Assembly: GCA_946480575.1 (NCBI GenBank)
Contig: CAMLKF010000001.1
Location: 23,197 to 87,196, forward strand
Source of the DNA: an uncultured Nitrososphaera sp.
GTDB lineage: Archaea; Thermoproteota; Nitrososphaeria; Nitrososphaerales; Nitrososphaeraceae
DNA length: 64,000 nt
Direction of reading: 5' to 3'
In this document: positions 7,530 to 16,643 of the stretch, in pieces
Layout: each line of letters opens with the position of its first letter
How positions within the stretch are numbered: the first letter of the stretch is position 1
The notes under the pieces: generated by a model
The model's input: the letters and a program-made list of their open reading frames with translations, nothing else
What the model was told of the DNA's origin: nothing
The model's database searches: none
Position numbers and translations under genes: made by a program

Positions 7530-7859
7530 GTGCAACAGAAGGAATTTACATTCAAGCTGAATCTTTCCGAGGGACAGGGCAAGGAGCTTGCCATGTACGT
7601 GAATTCGCTTTCTCCAGAGGATATGCTGTTTGGTTTGCGTTTTGCCTACAACCGCAAGACTGCCCAAGATGGAGGATACCTCATGCCTGGAAGAAAAAGC
7701 AAGGTAAAGGGCGAGACGCATGGCCTAACACAGGATCTGGCCAGAAAGCGCCTCGACAACTGGAAGACCATGATCAAGACGTACAGGGAAAAGGGGTATA
7801 GCTATCCCACGATATTTCGGATAAAAAAGCAGATAAGAAAAATTGCAAATGAAAAATAA
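7530..7859 (+). CDS. Hypothetical protein behind bioF under a palindromic operator, 109 aa
   Basis: Not recognised. Start is a GTG at 7530 (MQQKEFTFKLNLSEGQGK), 27 nt after a TATA-like AGTTAATTAAG, consistent with a leaderless mRNA. The C-terminal half is very basic (GRKSKVKGETHGL, RIKKQIRKIANEK) and looks helical. It shares an identical 26-bp palindrome with the bioB promoter, which hints at co-regulation with biotin synthesis and makes it worth testing as a regulator or transport-related factor. No domain supports either. Confidence 0.55.
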   Translation: MQQKEFTFKLNLSEGQGKELAMYVNSLSPEDMLFGLRFAYNRKTAQDGGYLMPGRKSKVKGETHGLTQDLARKRLDNWKTMIKTYREKGYSYPTIFRIKKQIRKIANEK

Positions 7860-7882
7860 GAGAAGAGAAAGGACAGAGGCTA

Positions 7883-8536
7883 CTAGTAGCCTGTTGCCTC
7901 TTGGCCATTTGTCTGCGTGCCTGTTGTTGATGATGGGAGGTCCGGGAACTTGTTCTTCATGTTCATCTCTACTACGGCGCTTGCTTCTTCCATTATTCTT
8001 GCAGTGTCTTCGTTGAATCCTGTAACGGTTCCGATCTCGTTGTTTGGAATCTGTCCTGAGTCTGTTATGATGTCGCCAAGAAGCTCTGAGATCTGGCCAA
8101 ATGACTGATCCGCTTCGGGCATCATTCCTGCCAGACCACCCTGCAATCCCTTTATTACAGACATTGCCGGGCTCAGCGTCACTACCACGTCTCCCAGTTC
8201 TGTCATTGTGTTCAGCCTCAACTGTATCTGCTCAAGTGCAAGTTTTGCCGATGTGACCATCTTGTTCATCTTGCGTATCTGCGACAGTTCGCCGGACAGG
8301 ACCTTTGCGTGCGATGCGTCGTGGCTCTGCATTGCAAGCACTACGCGCTTGAAGATGACTTGGTCCTTTTCCTGCATTTTTGCTGCAATTGAATCCAGCT
8401 TTTGGATCTGCATCTGCAATTTCTTCTGTGCTTCTTCTATTCTTGGCTTCAGCGGAGCTTGCGGCTTGATGCCTTCAAGCAACCGGTGGCCTACGCTTTC
8501 CCCTTGTGGCTTTACCCACTTGTTACCAAATGACAT
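7883..8536 (-). CDS. cdvB: ESCRT-III-like cell division protein CdvB family, 217 aa
   Basis: Snf7-fold membrane-remodelling protein of the archaeal Cdv division machinery. The long helical core runs from about residue 30 to 160: KPRIEEAQKKLQMQIQKL, QEKDQVIFKRVVLAMQSHD, a KVLSGELSQIRKMNKMV helix and the LEQIQLRLNTMTELGDVV hairpin. The conserved ESCRT-III MPEADQSFGQISELLGDI-like element lies at about 139-156. The tail (PSSTTGTQTNGQEATGY) is low-complexity. Thaumarchaea normally have several CdvB paralogues; which one this is cannot be decided. Neither cdvA nor cdvC is adjacent. Confidence 0.88.
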   Translation of the reverse strand: MSFGNKWVKPQGESVGHRLLEGIKPQAPLKPRIEEAQKKLQMQIQKLDSIAAKMQEKDQVIFKRVVLAMQSHDASHAKVLSGELSQIRKMNKMVTSAKLALEQIQLRLNTMTELGDVVVTLSPAMSVIKGLQGGLAGMMPEADQSFGQISELLGDIITDSGQIPNNEIGTVTGFNEDTARIMEEASAVVEMNMKNKFPDLPSSTTGTQTNGQEATGY

Positions 8537-8685
8537 CCTGACTATTATGGCACCTAGCGATTATTTCAGAGAGGAACTAAAAGCTAAGCTTTACTGGTAT
8601 CATCTGTAACCGCGGTGACACTAGTCCGCGGTAACATATGTTCTGGAACAATCCCACAAACACCATAAGCCTTATCTCATTAGAC

Positions 8686-8698
8686 AAGTTTTTAAAGC
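8686..8698 (+). promoter_or_regulatory. TATA-like box for the 87-aa gene at 8721
   Basis: GTTTTTAAAGCTG is centred 28-29 nt upstream of the ATG at 8721, the spacing expected for a leaderless archaeal transcript. It supports the ATG over the TTG at 8715. Confidence 0.5.
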
Positions 8699-8720
8699 TG
8701 CATCCGGGGTAAAGTTGGCA

Positions 8721-8984
8721 ATGATAAAGGAGAAGATAAAGGTCAACAATCGCAACTACAGCGTGACCATCAACGAGCAGACGCAGATGTATGCGATGAG
8801 ACTTCGAAGGCTTTATCAGCAGAGCTACAGCGACATGGACAGCTTCGACGAGGTCAGCTCTGAAATATCTACCACAGTGAGCAATCTGCTCAAGCACGCC
8901 GTGTCTCCAGAAGTGCGCGAAGACGACATGGATGGAGTCATCCAGCAGCTTTTGAAAATGTACGAGAAGTCTGCCAAAAAGTAA
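8721..8984 (+). CDS. Small conserved hypothetical protein, 87 aa
   Basis: Divergent from cdvB. Begins MIKEKIKVNNRNYSVTINEQ and continues as a charged alpha-helical protein without Cys or membrane segments; a region around DDMDGVIQQLLKMYEK looks like an amphipathic helix. The start is ATG 8721; a TTG two codons upstream is possible. It is placed beside a cell-division gene but nothing in the sequence proves a division role. Function unknown. Confidence 0.55.
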   Translation: MIKEKIKVNNRNYSVTINEQTQMYAMRLRRLYQQSYSDMDSFDEVSSEISTTVSNLLKHAVSPEVREDDMDGVIQQLLKMYEKSAKK

Positions 8985-9033
8985 CGCCCAGAAAAACATC
9001 TAAATAGCAATCGCAAGCGTCCCTTCTCTATAT

Positions 9034-10374
9034 ATGGACGCCCATGCTGTCAAGAGGTGCATCAACCCTTCATGTGGCTTGACTTATGAAATTAACAATG
9101 ACATCTACAGGTGTTCCTGCGGCTCCCTTTTGGACATAAAATACAGCAACAAGCCAAGTCGCGACCTGATCGAAACGTTCTACCAGCGAAGGAACCACGG
9201 TGGCAACATTTACAACGAAAGTGGCGTATGGCGCTTCCGAGACCTGATAAATTTTGCTGGCATCGACACTGAAAATTTTGACGAATGCGCAAGGGTGTTC
9301 GTCTCGCTTGATGGCTCGGAAGGCCGGCTTTCAAAGCCTTATAAGATGAGCAAGGCCGCAGACTATGCAGGCATGGACCATGACTCGTTCCTGCTCCAGC
9401 CAGAAGGCTACAATCCGTCCGGCTCATTCAAGGACAATGGCATGTCGACTGCGGTGACCCACGCAAAGATGCTGGGCGTCAAAAAGATAATCTGCGCTTC
9501 AACCGGGAATACCTCCGCTTCTGCAGCAATGTATGCTGCTAATGAAGACATAGAGTGTGACGTCTACATTCCAAAAGGTGAGATTGCGCCAGGCAAGCTT
9601 GGCCAAGCGTTCCAGTTCGGCGCTCAAGTAATACAAGTTCAGGGCAACTTTGACGATGCCCTTACCACTTCGCTCAAAAATGCCAAGGAAACCGGCGGTT
9701 ATACCGTCAACTCTGTGAACCCATTCCGCATAGAGGGACAAAAGACGATCATTTACAGGGTAATGGAACATCTCAATTGGAACCCTCCAGACTGGATCGT
9801 TTACCCCGGTGGAGCGCTCGGCAACACTTCAAGCTGCGGCAAGTGCATGATAGAACTGTACGAATGGGGGTGGATCAATAAGATTCCACGTCTGGCAGTC
9901 GTGAACGCTGAAGGGGCGAACACCTTCTACGAGCTTTATAATGGCCTTTTTGAGGGCCGGCGGCTTATGTGGAATGGCGGCAGGCTGGATCTTGCCATGG
10001 TCGATCGCTACTACGCTTACCAGGTAAAGAAGGGCATCAGGCCAAAGACGCATGCCACTGCGATCCAGATAGGCAGGCCGGCCAACATCGTCAAGGCGCT
10101 CCGCGCTCTGGATTTTACAAACGGCGTTGTCGTGCAGGTAAGCGACAAGGAGATGAGCGACGGAATGTCGATAATTGGGCTTAACGGCTTTGATTGTGAG
10201 ATGGCGTCAGGCGCTGTTCCCGCCGGCGTCAGGAAGCTTCGCAGGGAAGGCCTCATCAAGCGGGACGACGTCGTCGTGGGGATACTCACAGGAAGGCAAA
10301 AAGACGCTGCGCTTGCTGTTGAATACCACACAAACGCGTCGAATATGTTTGCAAGGCCGCCGACAGACCACTAG
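9034..10374 (+). CDS. thrC: Threonine synthase ThrC
   Basis: PLP enzyme converting O-phosphohomoserine to threonine. An N-terminal zinc ribbon (CINPSCG ... CSCG, residues 9-30) precedes the fold-type II catalytic domain. The PLP lysine is in NPSGSFKDNG (about residues 129-138), CASTGNTSAS binds the phosphate/PLP region, and YPGGALGNT is the glycine loop. Length 446 aa fits. ATG at 9034 lies about 30 nt after ATCTAAATAG, a plausible TATA box for a leaderless message. It is a single-gene unit here. Confidence 0.92.
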   Translation: MDAHAVKRCINPSCGLTYEINNDIYRCSCGSLLDIKYSNKPSRDLIETFYQRRNHGGNIYNESGVWRFRDLINFAGIDTENFDECARVFVSLDGSEGRLSKPYKMSKAADYAGMDHDSFLLQPEGYNPSGSFKDNGMSTAVTHAKMLGVKKIICASTGNTSASAAMYAANEDIECDVYIPKGEIAPGKLGQAFQFGAQVIQVQGNFDDALTTSLKNAKETGGYTVNSVNPFRIEGQKTIIYRVMEHLNWNPPDWIVYPGGALGNTSSCGKCMIELYEWGWINKIPRLAVVNAEGANTFYELYNGLFEGRRLMWNGGRLDLAMVDRYYAYQVKKGIRPKTHATAIQIGRPANIVKALRALDFTNGVVVQVSDKEMSDGMSIIGLNGFDCEMASGAVPAGVRKLRREGLIKRDDVVVGILTGRQKDAALAVEYHTNASNMFARPPTDH

Positions 10375-10624
10375 ACACAATTCTTTGCGGCGATTGCATT
10401 GACTTGTCGAGTCATAGTGCATAGTTTGTCGGCATGATGCTATGAACATGAGTTAATTTGTATTATTGTCAAATTGCAACTATAACTGGGGTATCAATAT
10501 GATTTAGGTGATTTTTGACTGCCATTTTTGGACCAAAAACCATAAACAATCAGATTTTACATCCTAGTAAGCACAAAAACAGGGCAAAAAGCGGCTAGAA
10601 ACACTGCTCAAATTGAGCGAAAAT

Positions 10625-12019
10625 CTACTTGAACGCCGCTTTCTTTAGGGCAGAGAGCATGGCGTTAGCCTTGTGCTCGGTTTCTGCCCATTCACGCTCA
10701 GGATCGGAATCCATGACAATACCTGCGCCTGATTCAATGTATGCCTCATTCTTGTTCACGAACAGTGACCTTATCGTGATTGCAAAATCGCACGAGCCGT
10801 TGAAGGAGAAGTATCCTACTGCACCTGCATACGGACCTCGCAGCGTCGGCTCGAGCTCGTCTATTATCTCCATTGCGCGGACCTTTGGGGCGCCGGATAC
10901 CGTGCCAGCAGGAAACACTGCTCTGAGCGCGTCATATGAATCGTAAGCTTTCTGCAGTTTTCCAGTCACGTGCGAAACGATGTGCTGGACGTGGCTGAAG
11001 CGCTTGACTGTCATGAGGTCGTTTACCCTTACCGTGCCAAACTCGCACACCCTGCCAATGTCGTTTCTTGCCAAGTCCACGAGCATCGTGTGCTCGGCAA
11101 GCTCTTTTTCGTCCTTGAGCAGGTCCTGCCGCAGCCTTTCATTCTCTTTTTCGTCTTCTACCATCGGCCTTGTCCCGGCGATGGGGAACGTTTCTACATA
11201 GCCCCTGGTGACACGCATCAGCATCTCAGGACTTGAGCCTATTATGCACTTGTCAGACATCCTGACCAGGTACATATATGGCGATGGGTTGACACCACGC
11301 AGGCTTGCGTACAAGTCTATAAGATTGCCCTTTACCGTGAACTTAATGCTCTTCGCTAGCACGACCTGAAATATATCGCCGTCGTAGATGTAGCGCTTGG
11401 CTTTTTTGACCATCCTGACAAAGCGTGCCTTTGTCATGTTTCGGCGCGGAGTTGAATATGAAAACCTCACAGACTTGGCTCTGGCGTTTGCCATCTTGCG
11501 CTCTACCTCTTCGAGCCTTGATTTGCCGAGGAAAAAGTAGTAGGCTTGGTTCTCCTTGTGGTTATACAAGATGCCGTCCTGATAAATTCCGAATTCTAGC
11601 AGCGGAAAAGTGCTGTCCTTTTTCGTCTTGTCGGTAGGCAATCGCTCCCAGAAGCGCACTGCGTCGTAGTTGATGTATCCAACGGCGCCGCCGACATATC
11701 GAAAGCGATCGTCGCTCACCTTGGGCATCAGCTCGCGCAGCTGCGAAAGTGGCTCTGTCACCTTGGATTTCTGCACTACTTTCTTTCTGTTCTGCACAAC
11801 GAATTTCTTCGAGTCGCATCTGACCGTAATTTCAGGGTCGAAGCCTATCACTGACATTTCGGCAAGCTCTTTGGGCCCGATGAGCGACTCCAGGATGAAG
11901 ACGCTGTCATAGAGCGAATAGAGTTTTTTGAAAAGCTCGAATTGGTTTTCGGATGTGGCTAGTTTCTGCATCTGCAGTTGGCTTCCCTCCAGACTGGCAA
12001 GATGGCCAAAAGTGATCAC
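10625..12019 (-). CDS. trpE: Anthranilate synthase component I (TrpE/PabB family)
   Basis: Chorismate-utilising enzyme that makes anthranilate with a glutamine amidotransferase partner. The C-terminal chorismate-binding domain is complete: FPIAGTRPM (about 288-296), DEKELAEHTMLVDLARNDIGRV, HIVSHVTG and AVFPAGTVSGAPKVRAMEIID, then GAVGYFSFNG. PIAGT, not PIKGT, favours TrpE over PabB. FILESLIGPKE (about 41-51) resembles the tryptophan feedback site. The translation starts at a GTG (12019); an internal ATG at 11971 would also suit. trpG and other trp genes are not next to it. It is followed upstream by ilvD in the same direction. Confidence 0.85.
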   Translation of the reverse strand: MITFGHLASLEGSQLQMQKLATSENQFELFKKLYSLYDSVFILESLIGPKELAEMSVIGFDPEITVRCDSKKFVVQNRKKVVQKSKVTEPLSQLRELMPKVSDDRFRYVGGAVGYINYDAVRFWERLPTDKTKKDSTFPLLEFGIYQDGILYNHKENQAYYFFLGKSRLEEVERKMANARAKSVRFSYSTPRRNMTKARFVRMVKKAKRYIYDGDIFQVVLAKSIKFTVKGNLIDLYASLRGVNPSPYMYLVRMSDKCIIGSSPEMLMRVTRGYVETFPIAGTRPMVEDEKENERLRQDLLKDEKELAEHTMLVDLARNDIGRVCEFGTVRVNDLMTVKRFSHVQHIVSHVTGKLQKAYDSYDALRAVFPAGTVSGAPKVRAMEIIDELEPTLRGPYAGAVGYFSFNGSCDFAITIRSLFVNKNEAYIESGAGIVMDSDPEREWAETEHKANAMLSALKKAAFK

Positions 12020-12074
12020 CTTTGCTCATGTTCTCCTAGCCTTATTGTAGGCTACCATGCGCTACAGATGTCAT

Positions 12075-13754
12075 TTAAACCTTTAGCGGGAGCGTAATCG
12101 CGCCCTGTGACGCCGACTGCACTAGCGAAGCGTATTTGGCAAGCGCGCCGGTCTTATAGTGCGGCTTGATAGGCTTCCATTTTTTCGCCCTCCTTTTTAG
12201 CTCGGCCTTTGACACCATCAGGTCTATGCTGCTCTTTATGGTGTCTATGGCTATTTTGTCGCCCTCCTTTACAAGCGCTATGGGCCCGCCTACCATTGCT
12301 TCGGGCGCGACGTGCCCTATCATGAATCCACGCGTTGCGCCGGAAAACCTGCCGTCGGTAACCATCGCCACCTTTTCGCCAAGACCCTGCCCTACGAGCG
12401 CTGCAGTCACTGCCAGCATTTCGCGCATTCCCGGGCCGCCCTTAGGCCCTTCATAGCGGATTATCACAATGTCGCTATCAACAATTTCTCGCTTTGATAT
12501 TGCCTCAAAAGCCTTTTCTTCGGCATCAAATACCCGCGCGTTGCCTACGAACTCTTTGCTCTGAACGCCGGCAAGTTTCACGATCGCGCCATCTGGCGCA
12601 AGCGTGCCCCGCAGTATCTTGAGCGTCCCTTCGGCCTTTATTGGGTTATCAATGTGCTTGACTACCTTCTGGTCAGGGCTGTAGCTGAATATCATCGACT
12701 CTAGGTTCTCCTTCATGGTCCTGCCAGTCACGGTCATGACGTCGCCATGGAGAATGCCCTTCTTGAGCAGGCTCTTCATTATCACAGGCACGCCTCCAAC
12801 CCTGTCAAGGTCAAGCATGACGTACATGCCGCCAGGCCGCATGTCTGCAATGTGGGGAGTGCGCTTGCGGATCCTTTCAAAGTCGTCAAGAGCGAGTTTT
12901 ACGCCTACTTCCCTTGCTATTGCCAGCAGGTGGAGCACTGCGTTCGTGGAGCCGCCTATGGCGTTTGCCATCGTTATCGCGTTTTCAAACGCCTCAAATG
13001 TCATGATGTCGCGAGGGCGAATGTTGTTTTTAAGCAGGTTCATTATGGCGTTGCCAGTGTTGTAGCACACCTCGTGCCTCTTCTCGCCCTCTGCTGGTGG
13101 AGAGGCGCTCCCTGGAAGCGACATCCCTATTGCTTCGCTTATCGACGCCATCGTGTTCGCGGTGTACATTCCTGCGCACGACCCTGCTGCAGGGCAGGCA
13201 ACGTTTTCTAGGCTTGTCAACTCTTGCAAGCTCATCTTACCTGCGTCGTAGGCGCCGACAGCTTCGTAGACATCCTGTACAGTGACCTCCTTGCCGTTCC
13301 AGACGCCCGGCATGATGGTCCCGCCATAGACAAATATCGCCGGCAGGTTGAGCCGCGCCATCGCCATGAGCGTGCCAGGCAGGCTCTTGTCGCAGCCTGA
13401 TATCCCAACTATTCCATCATACTGATGAGCTCTAACCATGACTTCGATCGAGTCGGCGATTATCTCCCTGCTCACGAGCGATGCTTTCATGCCCTCGTGC
13501 CCCATTGCAATCCCGTCTGACACGGCAATCGCTGTGAATTCCCTTGGCGTGCAACCCGCGTCCTTTACCCCGCGCTTGGCGCTCTGCGCAAGCTGGCCCA
13601 GGTGTACGTTGCAAGGAGTAGCCTCGTTGCAGGTGGAAGAAACGCCTATCAACGGCCTATCTAGGTCACTGTCCGTAAGGGCCATTGCCTTGTACATGGC
13701 CCTGTGAGGAGCCCTCGATGGCCCCTCGATCGCCTTTCTGCTTTGAAGCTCCAT
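12075..13754 (-). CDS. ilvD: Dihydroxy-acid dehydratase IlvD
   Basis: FeS-dependent dehydratase making 2-oxoisovalerate and 2-oxo-3-methylvalerate for valine, isoleucine and leucine synthesis. Seen in sequence: [10 protein letters not shown] (about 40-49), [19 protein letters not shown] with a cluster cysteine, [17 protein letters not shown] with another, and [22 protein letters not shown] near the C-terminus. 559 aa is standard for the enzyme. The start ATG at 13754 is well placed. No other branched-chain gene is adjacent. Confidence 0.95.
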   Translation of the reverse strand: MELQSRKAIEGPSRAPHRAMYKAMALTDSDLDRPLIGVSSTCNEATPCNVHLGQLAQSAKRGVKDAGCTPREFTAIAVSDGIAMGHEGMKASLVSREIIADSIEVMVRAHQYDGIVGISGCDKSLPGTLMAMARLNLPAIFVYGGTIMPGVWNGKEVTVQDVYEAVGAYDAGKMSLQELTSLENVACPAAGSCAGMYTANTMASISEAIGMSLPGSASPPAEGEKRHEVCYNTGNAIMNLLKNNIRPRDIMTFEAFENAITMANAIGGSTNAVLHLLAIAREVGVKLALDDFERIRKRTPHIADMRPGGMYVMLDLDRVGGVPVIMKSLLKKGILHGDVMTVTGRTMKENLESMIFSYSPDQKVVKHIDNPIKAEGTLKILRGTLAPDGAIVKLAGVQSKEFVGNARVFDAEEKAFEAISKREIVDSDIVIIRYEGPKGGPGMREMLAVTAALVGQGLGEKVAMVTDGRFSGATRGFMIGHVAPEAMVGGPIALVKEGDKIAIDTIKSSIDLMVSKAELKRRAKKWKPIKPHYKTGALAKYASLVQSASQGAITLPLKV

Positions 13755-13797
13755 TACAATTATCTGGGCACCGAGTGCATATTTTAAGATTCGTCAG

Positions 13798-13986
13798 TCA
13801 ATCGAGTGTGGCCGTTATCTTGACCGCGTCCAAGCCCTCCACCTTGAAGAGGGTCTCGCACATGCCGCACTCTGCGTTTCCGCTGGTCAGGTCCTTTGCG
13901 GGCACTTCCTCGTTCAAGTAATCACACTTGGGGCAGCGGAAAGAGAAGCTAATGTCAAAGCTGTCAAGCTCGAATGTTTCGGCCAT
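13798..13986 (-). CDS. Zinc-ribbon protein, 62 aa
   Basis: Small acidic protein with two CxxC pairs, RCPKCDYLNEEV and AECGMCETLFKV, spaced about 20 residues, forming one zinc ribbon flanked by beta strands (FDISFSFRC and VKITATLD). It is upstream of ilvD in the same direction but separated by about 43 nt. No enzymatic motif. Function unknown, possibly a nucleic-acid or protein adaptor. Confidence 0.65.
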   Translation of the reverse strand: MAETFELDSFDISFSFRCPKCDYLNEEVPAKDLTSGNAECGMCETLFKVEGLDAVKITATLD

Positions 13987-14092
13987 GATACGTGATAAAC
14001 TCGGGAGTCTGGTGTATTTAAAAATTCGCTCTATGGACTATAATAGCAAAAAATAAACATCCAGTCCACATAAGGCATCCTCACACTCGCCA

Positions 14093-14542
14093 ATGTCTAG
14101 CAAATCCTCCTCTTCCTGTATATTCTGCTCAATAATAGCGGGCCAGCAGCCTGGCGTCCAGGTGCACCGCGAGTCAAATGTTGTAGTTATTATGGACAAG
14201 TACCCGATCAACAAAGGGCACACGCTCGTGATACCAATAAAGCACTATGAGAATCTACTCCAGATGCCTCCTGCCGAGGTGGGCAGGCTCTACTCGCTCG
14301 TGCCAGTCATTGCCAAGGCCGTGGTCTCGGCAGTCAAGGCTGACGGCTTTAACGTAGGCCAGAACAACGGCATAGCGGCAAACCAGATAGTGCCGCACGT
14401 CCATGTCCACATCGTGCCGCGCTTTATCAACGACAGCCCTGACGGGAAGTGGCCCGCACGCGCGGTGGCGTCACGCGAAGAGCTGGCGAAAATCGCAAAC
14501 AAGATCAAACAGGAAATTACTACTCTAGTGCCTTCAGCATAG
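14093..14542 (+). CDS. HIT family nucleotide hydrolase/transferase
   Basis: 149 aa with a zinc-binding N-terminus (SSCIFCSIIAGQQPG) and the histidine-triad motif HVHVHIVPRF at about residues 102-111, the nucleotidyl-binding active site. DKYPINKGHTLVIPIKHYEN is the conserved core. HIT proteins hydrolyse AMP- or GMP-linked substrates such as Ap4A or AMP-lysine. Its 3' end overlaps the remnant of a convergent thioredoxin-like pseudogene. Substrate unknown. Confidence 0.9.
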   Translation: MSSKSSSSCIFCSIIAGQQPGVQVHRESNVVVIMDKYPINKGHTLVIPIKHYENLLQMPPAEVGRLYSLVPVIAKAVVSAVKADGFNVGQNNGIAANQIVPHVHVHIVPRFINDSPDGKWPARAVASREELAKIANKIKQEITTLVPSA

Positions 14543-14830
14543 AATCAAGATCGGCCTTGCTCACGTCAACTCCGAGCCTGCCATCGCGCCGGGCTCATAT
14601 CTTGCCCTTGTCATCAAACGCTATCACGATCGGGACGGCATTTATCGAGAATCTGTCCCATAACGGATGTTCGTCCTCATTCACCAGCGCACTAAGTTTC
14701 CTGTATTTCGATTTTGCAGACCTGAACGCCGGCCTGAACCTCTTGCAGAATGGGTACCAGTCGCCGTAAAACATCACAACGGCCTTTTGCCAAGAGCCAG
14801 TCAAATTCTTTGGCCGTTATATGATCTATT
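14520..14830 (-). pseudogene. Thioredoxin-like protein, broken by a frameshift and a stop
   Basis: The open part (14804 down to 14595) reads AVVMFYGDWYPFCKRFRPAF, clearly a thioredoxin active-site region, but the usual CPxC first cysteine is Tyr (WYPFC). Behind the TGA at 14597-14595 the same frame continues ARRDGRLGVDVSKADLDSM and ends at TAG 14522-14520, a normal thioredoxin tail. In front, a different frame gives ITAKEFDWLLAKG, the expected first helix, so a frameshift lies near 14785-14790. Three lesions point to a dead gene. The upstream limit is approximate. Confidence 0.7.
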
Positions 14831-14866
14831 GAAAAATTTTGTTTCCTGCTTTTTTAATTCTTTGCG

Positions 14867-14977
14867 CTAGGCTTCAGGGTGTGCGTTGCAATCGGGACAC
14901 TCTTCAAAGCATAACCGACCGTCATTCTCAAGTGCCAAAATCAATGCCGTTCCCTTACAGGTGTGACACACGAACAT
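14867..14977 (-). CDS. 36-aa mini zinc-binding protein
   Basis: ATG at 14977-14975, stop TAG at 14869-14867. The product begins MFVCHTCKGTALILALENDG and ends with CFEECPDCNAHPEA. CHTC-x(15)-C-x3-CPDC gives two cysteine pairs suited to one zinc ion, in a protein that would consist of the zinc knuckle alone. The pattern of Cys placement and absence of stops in this short frame argue for a real gene. No function can be assigned. Confidence 0.5.
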   Translation of the reverse strand: MFVCHTCKGTALILALENDGRLCFEECPDCNAHPEA

Positions 14978-15065
14978 ACCCTAGTTCACGTGCTAATATA
15001 GTGTGGCTTCCTAACATAAAGCTTTTTGGTATTTGAAAATATCGTCCATATAAAGACTTTTCACT

Positions 15066-15281
15066 TTATTTTTGCTTTGATGCCTTCTTCTCTTTCACAA
15101 GATTCTCACTAAAGACCTTCACTTCTTGCGGATTTTTCATCCTTTCTAAATAGCGTGCCATGTATTCTTCCGCCTCCTTCTTGGTCTCGAACTTGGCCTC
15201 ACCGCGGAACGACCCATTCTCGTCTATAAGACTGACCGCACTCCACATCCCGTTCTTGCCAAGCCTTTTCACTACAAACAT
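15066..15281 (-). CDS. Small basic hypothetical protein, 71 aa
   Basis: Starts MFVVKRLGKNGMWSAVSLID, with a beta-rich first half and a helical second half (ETKKEAEEYMARYLERMKN) followed by a lysine-rich tail. The FRGEAKFETKKEAEEYM part resembles short DUF2188-like beta-beta-alpha repeats, a loose resemblance only. Isolated gene; function unknown. Confidence 0.5.
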   Translation of the reverse strand: MFVVKRLGKNGMWSAVSLIDENGSFRGEAKFETKKEAEEYMARYLERMKNPQEVKVFSENLVKEKKASKQK

Positions 15282-15394
15282 CGTCCGCTATATGCTACTG
15301 CACCGCGAATATTTAAGACAGCCGTTTGTGCTCTCATTACAATTTTGATCAAAAATGTGCTGCATGCATAAGTTGAGTTCCTGCATCGGCAAAT

Positions 15395-15406
15395 TAATTA
15401 AAAACC
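15395..15406 (+). promoter_or_regulatory. TATA-like box for the gene at 15427
   Basis: TTAATTAAAAAC is centred about 27 nt upstream of the TTG at 15427, placing the predicted transcription start on the start codon and supporting that TTG as the true start. Confidence 0.5.
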
Positions 15407-15426
15407 TCCGGATGTTATAATGCGAA

Positions 15427-16092
15427 TTGAGCAGTAATTCTGAAGCTAGGTTTACGATAAATGTCAAGGAGGGTATAGTCGAGCTTGAAGGCAAGGAGAG
15501 CTTTGTAGACAAGCACCTTGAAAAGTTTGAAGAAATTTTCAAGATGGGAGTCAAGGAAGCAATAACCCGCGGCCTGGAGCAAAACATTGCATTCAAGGCG
15601 CAGCCTGCCCCGGCGCCGCTACTGGAGGAAATACCGCAGCAGGAGGCTTCTGCATTTGAGCACGCTCCGCGCCAGCGGCAGCAGCAAAAGGCCGCTAACG
15701 GTGTCAAGCATGCCGCACGGCCGACAGTGACAATACACCCGATACCTGTCGACCTCAAGGCTAGCGACAGTAAGATCGGCCTGAGGGAGTTTTATGCGGA
15801 AAAGAAGCCGGCCAACCACTACGAAAAGGCCACAGTGTTTGTGTTTTACCTGACAAAATTTAACAAGCAACATGAAGTCAAGTTCGGCGAAATCCTCTCA
15901 TGCTACGAGGAAGTGAACGAGAAAAAACCAAGCATCGTCGACATCGTAAAGAATTCGGTCCGCTACAAGGGGTGGCTCAAACAGGGCTCTGAGAAATTCG
16001 TGACGCGCCTCACGATCTCTGGAGAGAACTTTGTCAAGTTCGACTTGCCTGCAAAAGGCGGTTCCAAGCCCGACCAGTCGACGCTTGCCTAG
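15427..16092 (+). CDS. Conserved archaeal protein, 221 aa, two-part
   Basis: Start is TTG (leaderless position). An N-terminal segment (RFTINVKEGIVELEGKESF) resembles a short beta-hairpin plus helix that could mediate dimerisation. A proline/glutamine-rich linker (about residues 58-100) leads to a compact C-terminal domain beginning DSKIGLREFYAEKKPANHY and containing FVFYLTKFNKQHEVKFGEIL. That C-terminal part has the look of a winged-helix fold but no named family is claimed. The gene is convergent with endA, overlapping by four bases. Confidence 0.5.
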   Translation: MSSNSEARFTINVKEGIVELEGKESFVDKHLEKFEEIFKMGVKEAITRGLEQNIAFKAQPAPAPLLEEIPQQEASAFEHAPRQRQQQKAANGVKHAARPTVTIHPIPVDLKASDSKIGLREFYAEKKPANHYEKATVFVFYLTKFNKQHEVKFGEILSCYEEVNEKKPSIVDIVKNSVRYKGWLKQGSEKFVTRLTISGENFVKFDLPAKGGSKPDQSTLA

Positions 16093-16643
16093 GCGCGCCA
16101 CCAGTCAAACCCGACGTAATCCACCTTTCTTTCCGTTACTTTCGGGAGCGCAAGGATGAACTGCTTTTTCACGGTTGTTGCAAGCCTGCCGGCGAGGACC
16201 ACGCCGGTAGCAGTCAGATCGTCAGTCGCCCTGAAGACCCGCACGAGGTATGGCGCATGGTCGATACCGGGTCCCTGCTCGTAGACCGCAAAGTCGCAGC
16301 CAAACTTGATCCCCGGCGTGACGATGTAGCCTTTGTTCCTGAGGTTCTGGAACACCAGGTACTTGGCGTCAAAGTCAACGTACTGCTTTTTGCATATTTT
16401 TCTAATTTCATTCAAAGAGACCTGCTTGCCGTCGATGTGGAATAGCTGCAGCCTGCGCTTTTCGATAAGGTAGCACCCTTCTATCAGGTCAAGTACGAGC
16501 GGCGCGTCAAAATCGGTGCCCTTTGGCTTTGAGATGCCAAGGGGCTTGCCGTAATAGCCGCTGCCAAACAGCGCGCGTGAATCAGATATGTCCCAGATTA
16601 CTATTCTGTTTTCTATCAGCCTGCCGCTTATTACTACTACCAT
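16089..16643 (-). CDS. endA: tRNA-splicing endonuclease EndA, 184 aa
   Basis: Cuts bulge-helix-bulge introns in archaeal pre-tRNA and pre-rRNA. The C-terminal catalytic domain is clear: YLVFQNLRNKGYIVTPGIKFG with the preceding strands, then DFAVYEQGPG, the catalytic His in GIDHAPYLV and Lys in TVKKQFILALP. The start ATG 16643 overlaps the TAA of the DUF47 gene (TAATG), giving 184 aa, the size of the short one-repeat enzyme. The frame is open further upstream but that part is antisense-free read-through of the neighbour. Translationally coupled to the PhoU-like gene. Confidence 0.85.
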   Translation of the reverse strand: MVVVISGRLIENRIVIWDISDSRALFGSGYYGKPLGISKPKGTDFDAPLVLDLIEGCYLIEKRRLQLFHIDGKQVSLNEIRKICKKQYVDFDAKYLVFQNLRNKGYIVTPGIKFGCDFAVYEQGPGIDHAPYLVRVFRATDDLTATGVVLAGRLATTVKKQFILALPKVTERKVDYVGFDWWRA

